Shown in pieces: positions 1 to 14,345 of a stretch of 64,000 bases of DNA; within the stretch, counting starts at the first letter, position 1, and each line of letters starts with the position of its first letter. A program made the position numbers and the translations under genes. The DNA lies in the NCBI GenBank assembly GCA_964036155.1, contig OZ038422.1:50677201-50741200 (forward strand), given 5' to 3'. The DNA is from Diploscapter coronatus (Eukaryota > Nematoda > Chromadorea > Rhabditida > Rhabditidae). The notes below the pieces were generated by a model. It did no database searches, was not told the DNA's origin, and saw only the letters and a list, made by a program, of their open reading frames with translations.

Positions 1-128
1 AATATTCATCTTAGTAGATTTTCCACTCAATGGTACCTCGGAAGATATCGCAATGTTTCGAGTTTTGAGCGAAAAATCGACTCCTAGATCAACAGGAATA
101 GTTCGGATAACAATTTTCCGGATTTCAG

Positions 129-364
129 GGTAGCTACTACGGATACGGTCTCGGTGGCTATGGTGGATATTATGGTGGCTATGCAGGATATGGGTTCGTA
201 AATCACTCGAAATAACATAACTTACCTGACTACTTTAGATACCCTGGCTACGGATACGGTCGGATTTTACTTCTGTTCATTTTACACGAATAATTCGCAA
301 ACATGTTTGTTATGAGGATATTTACTGACTTATTTCAGGCTACTATGGATACGGAAAGCGCTGA
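129..364 (+). CDS. Gly/Tyr-rich small peptide, 3' end (5' part outside window)
   Basis: Three short exons read GSYYGYGLGGYGGYYGGYAG, then YPGYGYG, then GYYGYGKR and a stop at 362-364. The exons are about 129 to 205, 241 to 257, and 339-364, the last after a clear TTTCAG. The donors used (GTTCGT and GTCGGA) are weak, so the internal boundaries are uncertain. The Gly-Tyr repeats resemble the YGGY/YGGW-type neuropeptide-like and antimicrobial peptides of nematodes, and also glycine-rich cuticle or eggshell proteins. The C-terminal G-K-R is an amidation plus dibasic cleavage signal if this is a peptide precursor. No signal peptide is visible because the start lies left of the window. The gene runs into the 3' end of the cubilin-like gene on the other strand and may sit inside its last intron. 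Confidence 0.5.
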
Positions 365-473
365 AGACCTCCGGCTTCCTGACGCCGGAATCATCATCCG
401 ATGATGCCCCTTCCACGAATCTCTCTTCCTCTTTCACGCCTTCTTTCTTCGACCAACTTTTTCACAACGAATG

Positions 474-479
474 AATAAA
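474..479 (+). other. Poly(A) signal AATAAA of the Gly/Tyr-rich gene
   Basis: A canonical AATAAA lies 110 bases after the stop codon of the Gly/Tyr-rich gene. It falls only about 7 bases from the apparent end of the cubilin reading frame on the opposite strand. Confidence 0.5.
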
Positions 480-485
480 GAGATT

Positions 486-3400
486 TCAATGCAAATGTCG
501 TTCATTACTTTTAAAGCGAACCTTGACCACTTTGCCTTCCGGGGCCATTAGTTGCCACAGACACCTCGAGTTCTTCAAATAGACGCCGCTTCCGAAGTTT
601 GGACTGGCAATCGCGCCACCTCCTTCGTTCTCGATGATGCCTCCGCATCCTAAGTTTTAGCCTTTTTCATATCTTGTAAAACGCTCAATCTCAAATATAA
701 ACCTCAATATCTCACGAAAAATTCATATCTAATGGCATTTCTTATAGCGTATAAATCTAATATTATCGTTCCACGATAAATCTCCTCACTTTGAAACTCG
801 ACTTCCAGTATGAAGTTCTGTGGTTGGTTGCTCAAGTAAGCATTGGCCCAAGTGTACGTGTACATATCGATAACAGGATTGGCATAAAGTAATAGCATTG
901 AATTAGTTCCTAAAAATCGATGCTATAACAAAGCCGATCTTCTCTAGTTATTTTACCAGCATCGAAGGTAGCATTGCAATATCGCTCATTCAGTTGAGGC
1001 AGATCGTTAGGGTCGGAGTGATTCGCTAAAGAATGAAAGCTTTTATGTTTCAAAATATCAAAATACTAAATGTCAAAAATTAAGTTTGAACTAATTGGTT
1101 CTCTACGTGACCCTTCTCTCAAATAGCATATTTTGTCAAAAATATGCATCAATGAGTCGAATATGTTGAAAGCATCTTTGATATCCGTATTTCACTCACG
1201 CTACTGACGAATAGATTCGAAAGAACTAACACTTGATCTGAATGAAGCTGCCCCAATCTGAGCACCTCGCGCCGTAGAATGACTGGACCCCCTGCTCGCT
1301 GGTGTAGTTCTTGATCGAAACAACAGTCGTTCCGTAGTTCTCTGGTCTGACTATTTGAGCGTGGCAGAATTCTAATAATAGTAATTTAAGTTGAACAAAT
1401 CTGTCTAAATCATGAGTTAACAAAACAGAATATAAATAATACGACCTATTCACACAGATATTTGAAAATAATCGTAATTTTTCAAGGATAGAATAAGGAA
1501 GTTGGTGATACTTGTGCAAATATTTAGCAACAGCTTAGATTTTTCACTCTTATTTTATAAAGATCCAACTTTGAATGAGTGCCGTCGTTTTGGACTTGGA
1601 CGCTTGAATCAATTCCGCCCTTGAAATATTGTATTCCATCGATGAGTTCGCCTTTAATGCTATGGAATATTCTGGGTTGGTCGGTACCTAAGCGCGAAAA
1701 TCGCTAATCGCGTTATTTGAAGTTAACCCTAACCCTTTGGTACGTCAACTTGAAGGGAACGTAATAGGTGTCGTCGTCCATTGCTGCTTGGCTCCGGATC
1801 ATTTGATCTATAGTGGACATATCGGAGTATCTACAAATTATGATTTCACTTATCTAATCCATTGATTTTTTCTCTAAGTATTACGTCACAGTCATGACGT
1901 CACTCTGTCCAGTAAGCGTCGTCATGTTTTCGCAGAAGTTTCTCATTGAAAACGCTCCTGACTTTTCGTGTTCCGGGAGTCCGTTGGAAATCTGAAATAG
2001 CTGAAATTGTTATAATTAAAAAAAAAACTACCGATAGATCCCCATAACACTGTCCGCCGAAGCGGCGATGGATGAAACCCTGAATTTCTTTTTGTAATCC
2101 GAAATAATACAGATTTGTACGTTCTTCTCCCCCTCAAACGAGAGTTTGAAAACGTAGGTGAACTCTATAGGTGCTCGGAAGGTCCATTGGCATCTAACGT
2201 TCGGAAGGAGCCGATTCGGATATCCTGGCGCAGTGATGCTGCCGGCGAGGTCAGTGATAAGACCTCCACAGCCGATTTCACTGACTCGGAGTTCCATCGA
2301 GAATCCGCACTTTCGATCTCGGCAATACATAGGACTTGGACGCTGAAAATGAAGAGAACACTTAGTTTTAGGTTTCAAAGAATTAGAAGTATCCGATTTT
2401 TCAATATTATTTCGTTATTCTAGTGCGAGTGTCTTCATCAATATCAGTTTTCGATACCGAAGTCAAGCTGATCTGGACAGTAGCACTATTGTCTGGTGAA
2501 GGAAATTCATATACCATTAAACCTCGAGCTGAAGTCCGTGGGCTCCTATTTTCAGGCCCCTTTCTGAGGGAGGTTTTAATTAGAGGTTTTACGATAAGGT
2601 TAGGTAGCATGAGTTTTTTTTACAATCTTCCTCTCTAGGTCTGGAGTCAGAGTTTTCTTCACCTGCTCAATCGTCCCATTCATCTCCATCATGATCGTCA
2701 TGACAGAGCTCGAAGACCTGAACCATTCACCACTAGTGTAAGAAATGCAGGCTGGGTCGGTCAAGAGTCGTCCTATAAAATATCAATTCCTGAAGGAAAA
2801 AGAATTTTGAAGAACTACCAGTTGAATTTCCATCTCTGATAAGCAGACGTTCGTAACTGCACTTGGCAGCTGGGTACAGCGATAGGTGGGAGATTCTGAA
2901 AAATAATATGTTTCAAGAAAATCTTGGCTAAATATTAATGTGATTGCCTTATTTGATCGCTATTTTCGAAATATTTTCAAAAATATATCCCTACCTCGCC
3001 TCCACCATATGTGTATTCGGAGACCGTATCGTCCATGTGCAGTTTGCATTGACTGGATATGGGTGTGGGAAATTCGGAGAAGTCAGAATTTCATTCTTTT
3101 TTGGTCTTAAATTGATCGTGCCACCACAAGATGCTAAAATCTTTCATATCGAATTTTTAAAGCTAATCTGCAGAGTACCCAATTCATAAGTAGCCTTGAA
3201 TCCGTTGCTGTTGATGAAGGAATCTGTCCTTATTCTCAGGTATAAATAATTGCCCGTGGTCGTAATCGTCGAGGGCGGATTGGAATTGCAGTACGCGCCA
3301 AAGAGAGGAGACTCGTCAGTAGGTCCGTCCCTCAACTCGACGAAATCACAAGAGTCACAGACGCATGAGCTGAAAATTCTTATCGTATTTTAAACGTCGA

Positions 3401-6400
3401 CAAAATGCCTTGCCTGTTCTTCGAAAACCCGTTCGCTTCCATCCTGAAGCCATGAGGGTCGATTGTGAACTTCAGACGATGTCCATTCGGCGCTGAAATG
3501 AGATACGCGCAATCCATGCTGCTTGGGAGGACTAAATTTCATTCTAATGATTTTCACACACAATTCTGAATTCACATTGAGGATATCTCGGTGTCAGGAA
3601 CGTCTTCACTGGGTTTGCTTCGTCCAGGAAAAGATTATTTGAAGAACAGGTTTCCAGGTACTCGACAACGCGGAGACGGAATCCCTAATTTTATCTTTAT
3701 GCTTCATGAAAATTTACAAAACAATCGAGTGCTCGATTCAGGCTAATAATCATCACCGAATAGTATGCTTAAAAGTTCTCTTGAAATATCGGATAAATTG
3801 ATAGAGCAATTGGGTGCTCGGATCTTATATTGTACAAAATGAATGAAAAGGGACCAACTCTTCTATTGGATGCTCCCTGCGTGGCATATTTGATGAACAG
3901 CCTGCCATTGGGAGTCGTCACATTCGCTTTCTCGCCCGGATCAAACGCACCACAATACCTGGAGTCCTTAGAGTTGACGCCCATTCCAAGGTGGGAGTTC
4001 TGAAAATTTTGATATTCCCTATTTTGGCTCCTAGAAAAAGACACCGGTCTTTTCATTTTCCTATCTTGTCTCCCCATACCATTTCTTAGAAAAACTGGTG
4101 TCTTTTTTCTAATTGGTGTCCCAGTGTCTTTTCTGTGAGCCCCTATTTTCAAGGAAAATCCCTACAATCATCAGGTATTCGCTGACGCAATCCGTCGTCT
4201 CTTCCAAGTCGAGATCTTCAACTTGAACGTTGATATGACGGTTCGATTGGAGGATGATAGTCCAGATGCAGGTCTGAAATTTCGATATTCTCGAAGTTTT
4301 TCGTCCTACAATTACCATCTTTTCTTTTAGGGCAACCGGGTAGTTCGGACTTGTCAAGTATCTGTCCAGGATTCCATCAGACAGCGGGATGTGATCGAAG
4401 GAGTTGCAATTTAGTCGATACTGCACCCTGAAGCCCTTGCCAGCCCTGCTGTGGTCCGTGACGAAATGGAGGTAAACGAACTAAACTAGTACATTCTTTG
4501 AGGAAGTTCAGGTTTTAGCTGCCTTGCTGGAAGAGTACTTGAGCGACATATTCGCTAGCTTATTATCGCAGTATCTAGCTGCATGCGTCAGATCATCCCC
4601 GTGGAACTTGGCATCATTCGCGTCGCCAAGCGAAGTCGTAATAGCGATGTAGTCGAATTCACAGGCTGGATCTACTTCCAAGTCAGCATAAACAATCCTC
4701 ACATCGATGCCCCGGAACCTCGGCCGTTCAATAGACCACTTACAGTGCAAGTTCGGCGCGTATGCTGCCTCTGAATTTATAATAATCAAAATTTCAAAGA
4801 AGCTATCAACACTATCGACCTTCTTCGTCAGAATCCGATGGCGTGTACTTGGGATTTTCGATGGTTTGCCAAACCCAGGTAGCTGTCATCAGACCTCCAC
4901 AGGCGTAGTCGATTTTTGTCGGAGAAGAGCTCGCGGTCTCTACAGATTCGTTCTTGTACTCATTTTCTGGAATGGATTGCCAGATAAAGCGGAAGTTGTC
5001 GTCATTGTTCGCTCTAACCGATACAGAGCTATAGGGAAGGTAAATGTCTGAAAATTTATCTATAAAAAGCCGCTATCATTTCCTACCTGACTGCGGCATA
5101 TGACCCTTGATGAGGACATTTCGCGCCGTGACGATTTGAGCATCGTCGTCTCCGTAGCTATCCGCTGACTGGAAGAACTTCATGCCTCGACTTCTCTCTG
5201 GGACATCCAACTGTTCGAATTTGATCAGAATTCCTTGGTCCTTCTCTCCCTTGAACTTCCAGATTATCTCCCCATAGTAGCGTGGTTTCAATGGTGCTTC
5301 GATGACGTGCGAGTTTGTGAAACCACCGGCGTATTGTTTGATCTTGATCTTATACGCTGGAACGACATCTGCGTCTGCGTCGGGGTCTTCCTCATCCGGT
5401 TTCCTATAGCGCATGCGGAACCAGAGCTTCTGTTCTTCGTAGATCTTCGGGACACCCGTTTGATAGGAGCAAATCCTTTCCATGACTTCGCCGCTCTCAT
5501 TGAATTTGCGGACTTCGAGGAACGAGTCGGTGCAGTTTTGAGTTACTGGTAGCCTCAGTTGTTGAACGATCAGTGCGACCGAGTTTCCTGGTGAGTTCTC
5601 CGCTGTCCACTCGCAGTCGAATTCTTCTGCTGGATTTGCTGGACCTACCAAAAATGCTCCTGATCCTCTGATTTCGCCACCGCAACGATTGATTTCGGTC
5701 GAGTAGTCCATTCGGATGAAGTCAAGGGCACCATCTCCGGGTTTATGCTCCATTACAACGGATATCTGATCGCTACCACGATACTCTGCTGCTACGGGGT
5801 TGAAATTGTTCGAGTATTCAAATATATGGGTGGAATTTATTGATTCGCCATCGACTTGGACGACGACTTTAGCTGATTTGGAATTATCGCTAACGTCACT
5901 CGATCCGACGTCCCTAGACCCAATTTCCACAACTCTCATGTAAATGCCGTCATCGTCCTCACTCTTCTTCTTGAACGTGATGTTGCAGATCGGCTCGTTG
6001 TTGGCTTCGTGCAATTCGAATGTGCGCAGTTGATCGTCAGCATAGATGATTCCGCCACAGACGGCTTCGACTTTGAGCCTGAAGCCGATTCTCCTCTCGG
6101 CTTGGGATTCGCCGGATTTGTACGTCATTGGGGATACGGCTCCGTTGAATTCTATCAACGTCTGAAATTTCCTCACACCTGCTGGTTGCATGATTGAAAT
6201 AACAAATGTCTGCTTTTCCTTCAAATTTAGAGGGCGCAAGTTGTTTTTCGAAACCGGAGTTCTGATCATGAAACCAAGATAATTGAACTGACCGCCATGT
6301 GTGGATTCCAAATTTATTTACTTTATCATACCGATGCTCCTATCAAAAAGTTGCGCATTGTGCACTTCATGCGACTCGTCAACTTTGAACGATGTGCACT

Positions 6401-9400
6401 CACTTGAGGCTCGCTCTTTTCTAGTCTTTTTTCTCTAAAAATGTTTGTCGAGGTCCGAAGTGTAATACTCGCTTTGGGGATTTTACAGGAGAGGCCCAAG
6501 AAACTCGAAAAGTTATCAAAATGGAAAAAATGCTCCTCGAGAAATTTTACCAGGAATTACTTAACGTCATTTTTTAAGAACTCTATTTAAAGAATACTAT
6601 GCATGGTCATTATGACGAAAAGCTCTTAGGAAAAGTCGCTTCGAAAATTTTACTCTATTTGCGCCCTCTACTCAAGTTATGTGAAAACCTACATCGCCAC
6701 TCTTCGCATCAATCACAGGTTGGTCGTTTTTCAGATCTGTGCAAATCGAGAGAAGTTTCGATGCTCTTGTGTGGTTTCCATCAAAAATCAGCAACAGCCC
6801 ACTGTGAGTCAGGCTTCCCTGATAACAGCCGACGATTCGATTGTATACGTTGTCAGCGGCTCGGAAGAGCTTGTTAAAAGAATCTGCCGTTTGAAAATCC
6901 ATTAGCGTGAATCTGAGATAGTGTCCAGGAGGTGGCTAAATTTATTCGACTAAAATTAAGGCAGCACGTTAATTGTTATTAGGTAAAACAAATATGTGAA
7001 AAATTTGCTGCAGCATAAAATAAATATATTAGATTTTCTTACTCTCAATATCCACTTGCATATCACGCCAGCCGTATACATAGAGGGGTAATTCGGTGAA
7101 TTCAGAAATGTCGATTGATTCATTTTGACGGTGATATCTGCTCCACAATAGCTTTCATTGGCTTTGTGATCGACAGATACGTAAACAGCAGTGAAGAAGA
7201 TTCCGTGCTTGTCAGGAATGGCGTTCTTGGGGATGATCTGAATTTTTGTGAATATTTGATATCATATGTCTCCGCATTTGAGTAAAATACATTTTTAAGA
7301 TTTATTGAATATTTGCCCGAAACCCACCGTTAGCCTGACGTACATCTCATTGGTGTGCGATGTGAAGAGAATGTCTTTCGCTGGGAAACAGTGCATTTCC
7401 GCTATACCTGACGCATTGCTTGTGCCTTGGTAGACCTGAATTCGACCTTTGGAAAACAAGGATCGTTTTTATCATTTTCCAAACCGCAATCCCCTGGAAT
7501 GGATTGTCAGTGTAATTGCAGCTGTTTGAACCTTCAGAACTCTGCTCGTAATAGACGGAGAAGTCCTTGACTTTCAATACGACTTGCTTGCCGATCGGTA
7601 CCTGAGGTATAATTATGGTGATTAAATCTTAACTATTTCTAGATAATTACCGACAAAACCCAATCGCACTCCCATAGACTAGCATTTTTGTCCATTTTGT
7701 TCACGTTCATGAAGATATCGGTGTCCATTTTTTCACAGCCTTCAATTTTTTCCTCTGGACCCGTTCAATACTTAGCTGCAATGCAACTTGCAACTCGCTC
7801 GAATAGCATGAAAATAATGGAGCGCGGTTGCATAATTTTTGTGCTCTCTCGATTTTCCATGCTACCTCGAACGAGTTGCATTACAGCTGAGTTTGAACGG
7901 TCCCTTTGATATTTTTTTTAAACATACCGATTCGTTTCCAAGTGATGAAGAAATGATTCTGCTCTTTCACGGTAGATGTGAAGGTAATTGTTATTGAGTT
8001 TGTGTTGGTCTAAAAGTATTCTTCCATATTAATTGCTTTAGTTTCCCTCCAGATTACAATAAATTTTGAAGGTATTCCAACATCGTTACAAACGCGTCCG
8101 TCAGCAGGGATGGTTTTGTTCTTTAGCCCTTGAGAATTTTTGGCAATTGACGAAGTATCCAGTTTACTCGGTTCAAACTGAAAAAATCGCCTTTTAAATT
8201 TTTCCTTCCTAAGTTTACCTGAAGATAATTCCCTGAGCAGAAAGTAGGTTTTTCGAATTTGTTAACCGGCTCGATGTTAAAGTGCTGGACGTTAAACTCG
8301 ATTCTGTTTCCTTGAGAGACCTTAAATCTCAAATATTTATATATATAAAAAAAAAAAAAAAACTAGTTAAATTACTAGCCTCAACTGTCCAAGTACAGAA
8401 TCTCGGAGTGTGCACCGCGAAGCCGTATCCTGGTGATTGAATTGATCCTGTCGCTCCAGATAATTTGATATCAGTACAAACTAAACTTCAATTCCAATAA
8501 CCAAGAATGCAAACCTAAATACCTGTACTAAAATGACCTAGAAATCCAGAAGTCGCAGCGCCAGGGTACATCCCACCGGCTTGCCTAAATTAATACAATT
8601 TTACACGTTTTTTCCTTGCCCAATTCTTCGGTGATCTTAGAGTAATCTAATTCTTATCTCACTAATTTGTTAATTATTTAGATTTTCAATAAAAAAGTCT
8701 AGAACTGCCGACAATATTATTTGAAGAGGAATCATCTTTCGCATTACAAAATCTTGCAACATTTAAAATTTTCAATTCTTGCTTATAATGAATGACGATT
8801 TCATTGTCGTCTGAAGTAATCGGTTCTGGTGCAACTTCCTTTCTACAGAATCGCTGCAACAATTTCGAGCCGTAGTCTGGGCTGTCCAGGATCTAAAAGT
8901 CCACAAAATTTACTTTCGCAAACAAATTCTTACATCAAGCCTATTCGCGAAAGCTTTCGACCTCATACAGTAGCCTTGTTCGTCGGCACTTCCCACTTCA
9001 TCCAGTGAAGTCAATGCGAATCTGACCTTATTTCCTAAAAATTTAAGAATTTATGCAAATCTCAAGATAACGCGTGCACACAAGACAACAAAGTAATTCA
9101 ATTTGAGAAAGTTAAGGTTTTTTTTTACAGGTCCTGCTATTTAAAATATCAATCTTACCCAACGCAACTGCAATGACCCATTTACAGTCGTGGTTTCGGT
9201 TGTCTTTTAGTGGGTACTGAGGCGAAGAAACGGACCCGGAAATTCCTGAGATGTGACCTCCGCAACCTAAAATAATTGAATGAATCTAGCAAGTTTCATA
9301 AATGATCATAAATATTTTGAAATATTGTCCATGTAGTGGAAAATTTAATATACCTGAGCCAATCTGCTCATAGCTAATGTTGAAATAAGTCGTTCTGGAA

Positions 9401-12400
9401 TCTGTAGTCGTCAAGATCATGGTGATTCTGTTGGATTGGGAGCGGAGTGAGGAAACCTAGCATTAAATTAATTTTCACAATTAAATTGGTCCAATGATAT
9501 GGAATATAAGCCAATGACTGCCGTATCGCATTAGATTAACAATAGAATTTTTGAAAATTCTATACGTTTCAAATAAAATAGGCTTAAATAGTATTTAAAA
9601 TGCAACTCGATAATCCGGATTGACCAGTGTTAAAAATAAACAAAAAGTTAAAAAAGCGCATTGTCTTCTAAATTTCTACGTTTCAACTAATAAAGGCTCA
9701 AATGATAACCACAATAAATTAATAGCTCGATTGATCGGAATTTTAACTTACCCTCATCCCATCGCACACTTCCGAGGATTCTCCTAACGATGCGAATCCA
9801 GCCGACTGAGTAGAAGGACCATTTTTTATTTGTAATTTCGACAGAGCACAAGGAATCGAGAAATTCTGCATGTTCAGCAAAATTCTGGCTTTGTTTGGTA
9901 CCTAAATATTGATTTTTTCGCCGAGAAAGCCTTTTTGACTCACCACGATATGGAATTCGCACTTCTTATACTCGGCTAGAGACCCGTTGAATTCAAGGAA
10001 TCCAGATGGGTCAGCCAGTGTTCGATCGCAGCTCAACCTGTGATCGATTGCCTGAAAAATTATGGGTTTCATATAATTTTATAACGTAGGAGAATTTTTA
10101 CACATCTCTAACAATGTGATAGACTGTTTTTACAAAAAAAAGATATGTTTCAAAAATTTCGACTATAAATAAGCATTTTAAATAATTGCTATCAAGTGCC
10201 CTCTTAACGAAAATTCTGTTTCATAGAATTTTGTAGGTATTAAATTATTTTAAATAACGATAATAGGATCGCATGCAAATCTTAACCTCGTATTTCGCCG
10301 AGAACCCTCCACTCTGGACCGATCTATCGGACGTGAAGACTAGAACCATTGAATATCTCGGCGACACTATCACCGGGGGAATCATCGTTCCGCAGAATCT
10401 ACCTCTCGTTATTATTTTGAATTTTTTTTCTAAACTCATACCTTCCTAGCAATTTTCCGTGCTTTTCAGGGCTCTGATAAGAGTCGTAAATTTCTAATTT
10501 ATCGTGTTGACAATCCCCACCGCCATTTTGGAGTTCAATATTGAAATTATCGAACGTCAATTTCACCACTTTCATCTGAAAATTCACTTTTGCCCACAAA
10601 AAGGGTTATTTCCCTACTGACCCATGGCACCGTGATTGTATAAACGCAGTGCATGAAAGGCAAATAACTATTCGGGTAATTAGGAGAGTTAATCTGCCCC
10701 GAAAATCCGGTGTAAAGGCCACCGCAACCTGAAATTTTAGGGGGTTTTATATTTTAAAAGATAAAAACCCCATACCGATGTCCCAGGTTTTGTACTCCAT
10801 CAATAGTCCTTTGAAATTCTTATTTCCATCGCTAACTATCGTAATTGTCAAGGGTCGGTTCAGACTCATGGTCAATGATCCTGTAGTTATCTAGTCAATT
10901 ACCCCAAGTAACGAAGTTAATTACCCTCCTCGACAAATGGATATCTCGAGCAGACATATCGTTGATTCAGGTATATGTCGTCGGGTTTGCCTCCTTGGAA
11001 CTTAATTAGGATAGTTAAAACTGAAACAATTGACTAATTAACCTCGATGTAATTAGGGAAATCGGTAATATTCCTGTTGTAGAAGCACTGCGTTTGACTG
11101 ATGACGCGTAAACCGATAGTTTTGAATCTGAATTTTAGAAATAAATCATCATTTTTAAAGATGGCCTACGTTATTTGTATTGCCTGAGAGGGGGCTCCTT
11201 TAATGATATAAGTACATTTTCCAGCCGTGCCTCCATTCGGGTAGTTCCAGGTTTGAATCGTTCCGTTTCCAGAGAACTCTTTTTCGCAGACTTGAATTTA
11301 TGAGTTTAATAAAAAGAATCATTTCAAGCATACTTTAATGTAGATCGAGTCGACAAATTATCGATTACAACTTGCCTTCTTACAAGAAATATCTCGAAAC
11401 TTATGTTAGATATTATTTGTCTACAAATATTCTCATAATGACAGGAAGTTCAACTAATTTTGTTCTACTTTAAAAATTTAGCAACATCTTTGAAGAGAGA
11501 AAAGCTAACCCGCTTCATATTTTATCCTGAATCCAAGTCCATTTTCTTGCGAGTTGGAGTGGAACTGAATCACTGCGTCCGGAGAGTTTAGTCTCAGCTG
11601 GGTTTGAGGTTTGTTGTAATTGCACGCGTCAATAACCAGTTTGCCTTCGTTGTATACCTAAAGTGATTCTTTTGTCACCAAATGGTATCTAATGGTATCC
11701 CTTACATGAACATAATCCTCTGAGCATTTCCAAGTTCTAGCATATAACGGCGGAAATCGTCTTCTAGAATGCAACGTTAAGAAACTATTCGCGTCAGAGT
11801 CGAGTGTGCCCCCTAATCTACGACCTCCTAAATTATTTGTGGGTTTTTTATTATAGTCTAAGGGGTCTTTTATTTTACGTGTTCTAAAATCGTCATCCAA
11901 CAATCGAGCTCGACTCATATCGAATGCCATTTCCAGCTTGCTTCGAACGTCGAATAATTCAAAGGTTAGCTGAACATAAAACGATCGTTAGATAACCTGG
12001 TAATGTTCTAGAATTGTTGTAACGTCAGAATGTCGTAACGTAGTAAATTGCAAACTATTATGAGAAAATAATCTCTAGCCTTATCCTAGCGCCATACTAT
12101 TTCGTATGTTATAATCAGGAACGTGTAGTACGATTTTCATTTTTTAAATCATCAGTCCACCCTTTAAAAAATCTTTCTAGAATAGATACAGAAAGACTTT
12201 CGAAAAGTATAAGCTGATGATTTAAAAAAAAAAAAAAAGCATACCAAATGTCCCTGGTTATGCTATTATGATATTTTCAAATATCATTTTTTTTGTATTT
12301 TAATAAATCATACCTTCAATATAATCTGAGCCGAATTATCTTCATCATCGGTGTCATTCTGAGAATTGCCCATTCCAAAAATTTTCCAGGTACAATCCAT

Positions 12401-14345
12401 ATCAGGTGGGTAGAAGCCTCCTGAAAATGAGATGTGGTTTAATGCTATTGAAATCAATGCAGTCATAATACTTTTACATTGTATTGCAGATATGATGTAA
12501 AAACTTAAGGCTCAATTAATAAAGTCTAAAAAAATGAAATTATGTTCCAAGGCTTTTTCAAATCATGCTCAATCAAAATGACATCAATGCTTCATACTTT
12601 GCATTGAAATTATAACTACACTGATAAAATTTTCAGCAATTATTTGATACGTTCCACTTTTCTAACTCATGCTCAGTCATAATTTTACCAATTCATCTTC
12701 TTTATCCATCTTCCTTAATGGCATATGTAAAATTCAATTCAATTCATACCAAAATTCGGCGAGTTGACCCATCCGACCCATTCAAAGTCCTTGTTAACAT
12801 TTACGAATTCTCCTCCACAAGATCTATCCGCTAGAAATAATAATTAATCTTAAAAAATACTCTCAAATGTTAGATCTTACGCTCTACGAACTTGTACTTC
12901 ATCGAGAATCCGTAGTGCTTTTTATCATCAGTCACATCTTGGGTAACGTTTTTTCCAAAGTATCCTATGGCCATGTAAGGTCCGGTAGATCGAAGCTAAA
13001 GGATTCTTATGATATTTTTTTTTTATAGAAGCCGCTATTTTTTCATGAGAATATAAGATCCAGGATTTGAAATAATAAAAAATACCGTTCTCGAAATATT
13101 CATGCTCGTGCAAATCTGCATCAACCTGTGCCGATCATAATTGGTGTAGCCATCAAATATCTTCGAATTAGATAGTTAGCCAATTAACTAAAATTAGTTA
13201 CCTCGATTTCGTTAATTGAGCAATTATCGACGTCGTTGGTGTAGAGATTCACCGGCGGAACTTCTAATTGAATTACCTGACCCGCGGGGGCGTCAATGAA
13301 CCTAAATATTTATGTTATTTTTAAGTAAATTCATTTTAAAATATTACCATTCACAAGTCGTGTTGAGCTTATGAGGAGGTACGTAAATGATCCCAGAAGG
13401 CTTGCTGGTTCGGAAACCGCAGTCTAAAATATAAGTTGGAGATATTTTGGGTCAAAGTAATTTTTATAATCGATATTTGATTAGTAATCGAGTGCTTCCA
13501 TATGATTGAGAGTTTGATTATATAAGTTTCAGAAAATTTAAGACTTTGGAAAACTGTACATTTAACAATGTATCTATAGGTTTAAAGAATAAAATTCAAA
13601 TTATCCAATACCCCTCTTAACCACTTCATAGTTCACGGTGAATTCTCCGGAGACGCCTCTGAATTTCAACAGCGCCCTCGATGAGGTCAACGATATTGAA
13701 GTGTTCCAGCTCGGAGCCTAAAATTTTCGTTTTATAAAACGTAATTTAAAAATACCAGAGGAGAATTCCTATATCCGCAGAAGGTTTGAATGACGGATGC
13801 ACTTTCAGTTAGGCCATCATAAAGCGTTAAATTCCCTTTTGTAAGAGAACAATTCGTGTTCCCGGAACCGTCAGTATCCATTTTGTCCCAGTACGTGAAA
13901 CGGAGCACCAAAACCTATTTTCAGAAAATAAATTTTACAAGTTTAGAAAGATTTGTTATTTATTAACAAAGTTAGTGTCCAGTTGGCTTCAGTAAATCCT
14001 AGAAAATAATATTCACTTGTAATAGAACAAGTTTCAAAACATTTGGAGCTCTCATAACTTCTTCCGATCTTAATCCAGAGCTGCCCGTTTGCATTAAAAA
14101 TAATCTAATGCAAAGTGTAAAGTAAAATCAGCTTCAAAATTTCAAAGTTCCACAAAAAAACTCTTTGAAGTTATAATAGCTGTTGGTTTGCCAATAATGC
14201 TCGAAATATTTCCTTACCGACTGAGTGACCTTGGGATTGAAGGTGATCATGCAGGTCTGATACGACGTGTTTTTCGGTTTTTCGAACTTGAAAACCCCAG
14301 TCGTATTCGTGATGTGAGCAGAACACGCTAAGACTGAGGGTCAAA
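486..14345 (-). other. Cubilin CUB-module block (about twenty CUBs)
   Basis: CUB modules follow one another from [14 protein letters not shown] (14.3 kb) to [11 protein letters not shown] (0.65 kb). Clear starts are [12 protein letters not shown] (13.4 kb), [12 protein letters not shown] (12.8 kb), [11 protein letters not shown] (11.3 kb), [12 protein letters not shown] (10.7 kb), [12 protein letters not shown] (9.25 kb), [12 protein letters not shown] (7.1 kb), CGGIIYADD (6.05 kb), [11 protein letters not shown] (5.7 kb), CGGLMTATW (4.9 kb), [12 protein letters not shown] (4.4 kb), [11 protein letters not shown] (3.1 kb) and [10 protein letters not shown] (2.25 kb). An unbroken exon at 5092 to about 6305 holds two or more modules. 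Several modules have lost the CGG opening and are recognised only by SPNYP, C-x-W and later core strands, so the count is approximate. Confidence 0.8.

Noticed and set aside
1722..1736. TTAACCCTAACCC, telomere-like repeat
   Set aside because: Only two units, inside a cubilin intron. Chance occurrence is likely.
4109..4426. Overlapping plus- and minus-strand open frames across the cubilin region
   Set aside because: Only the minus-strand pieces continue CUB modules with splice sites; the plus-strand frames are shadows.
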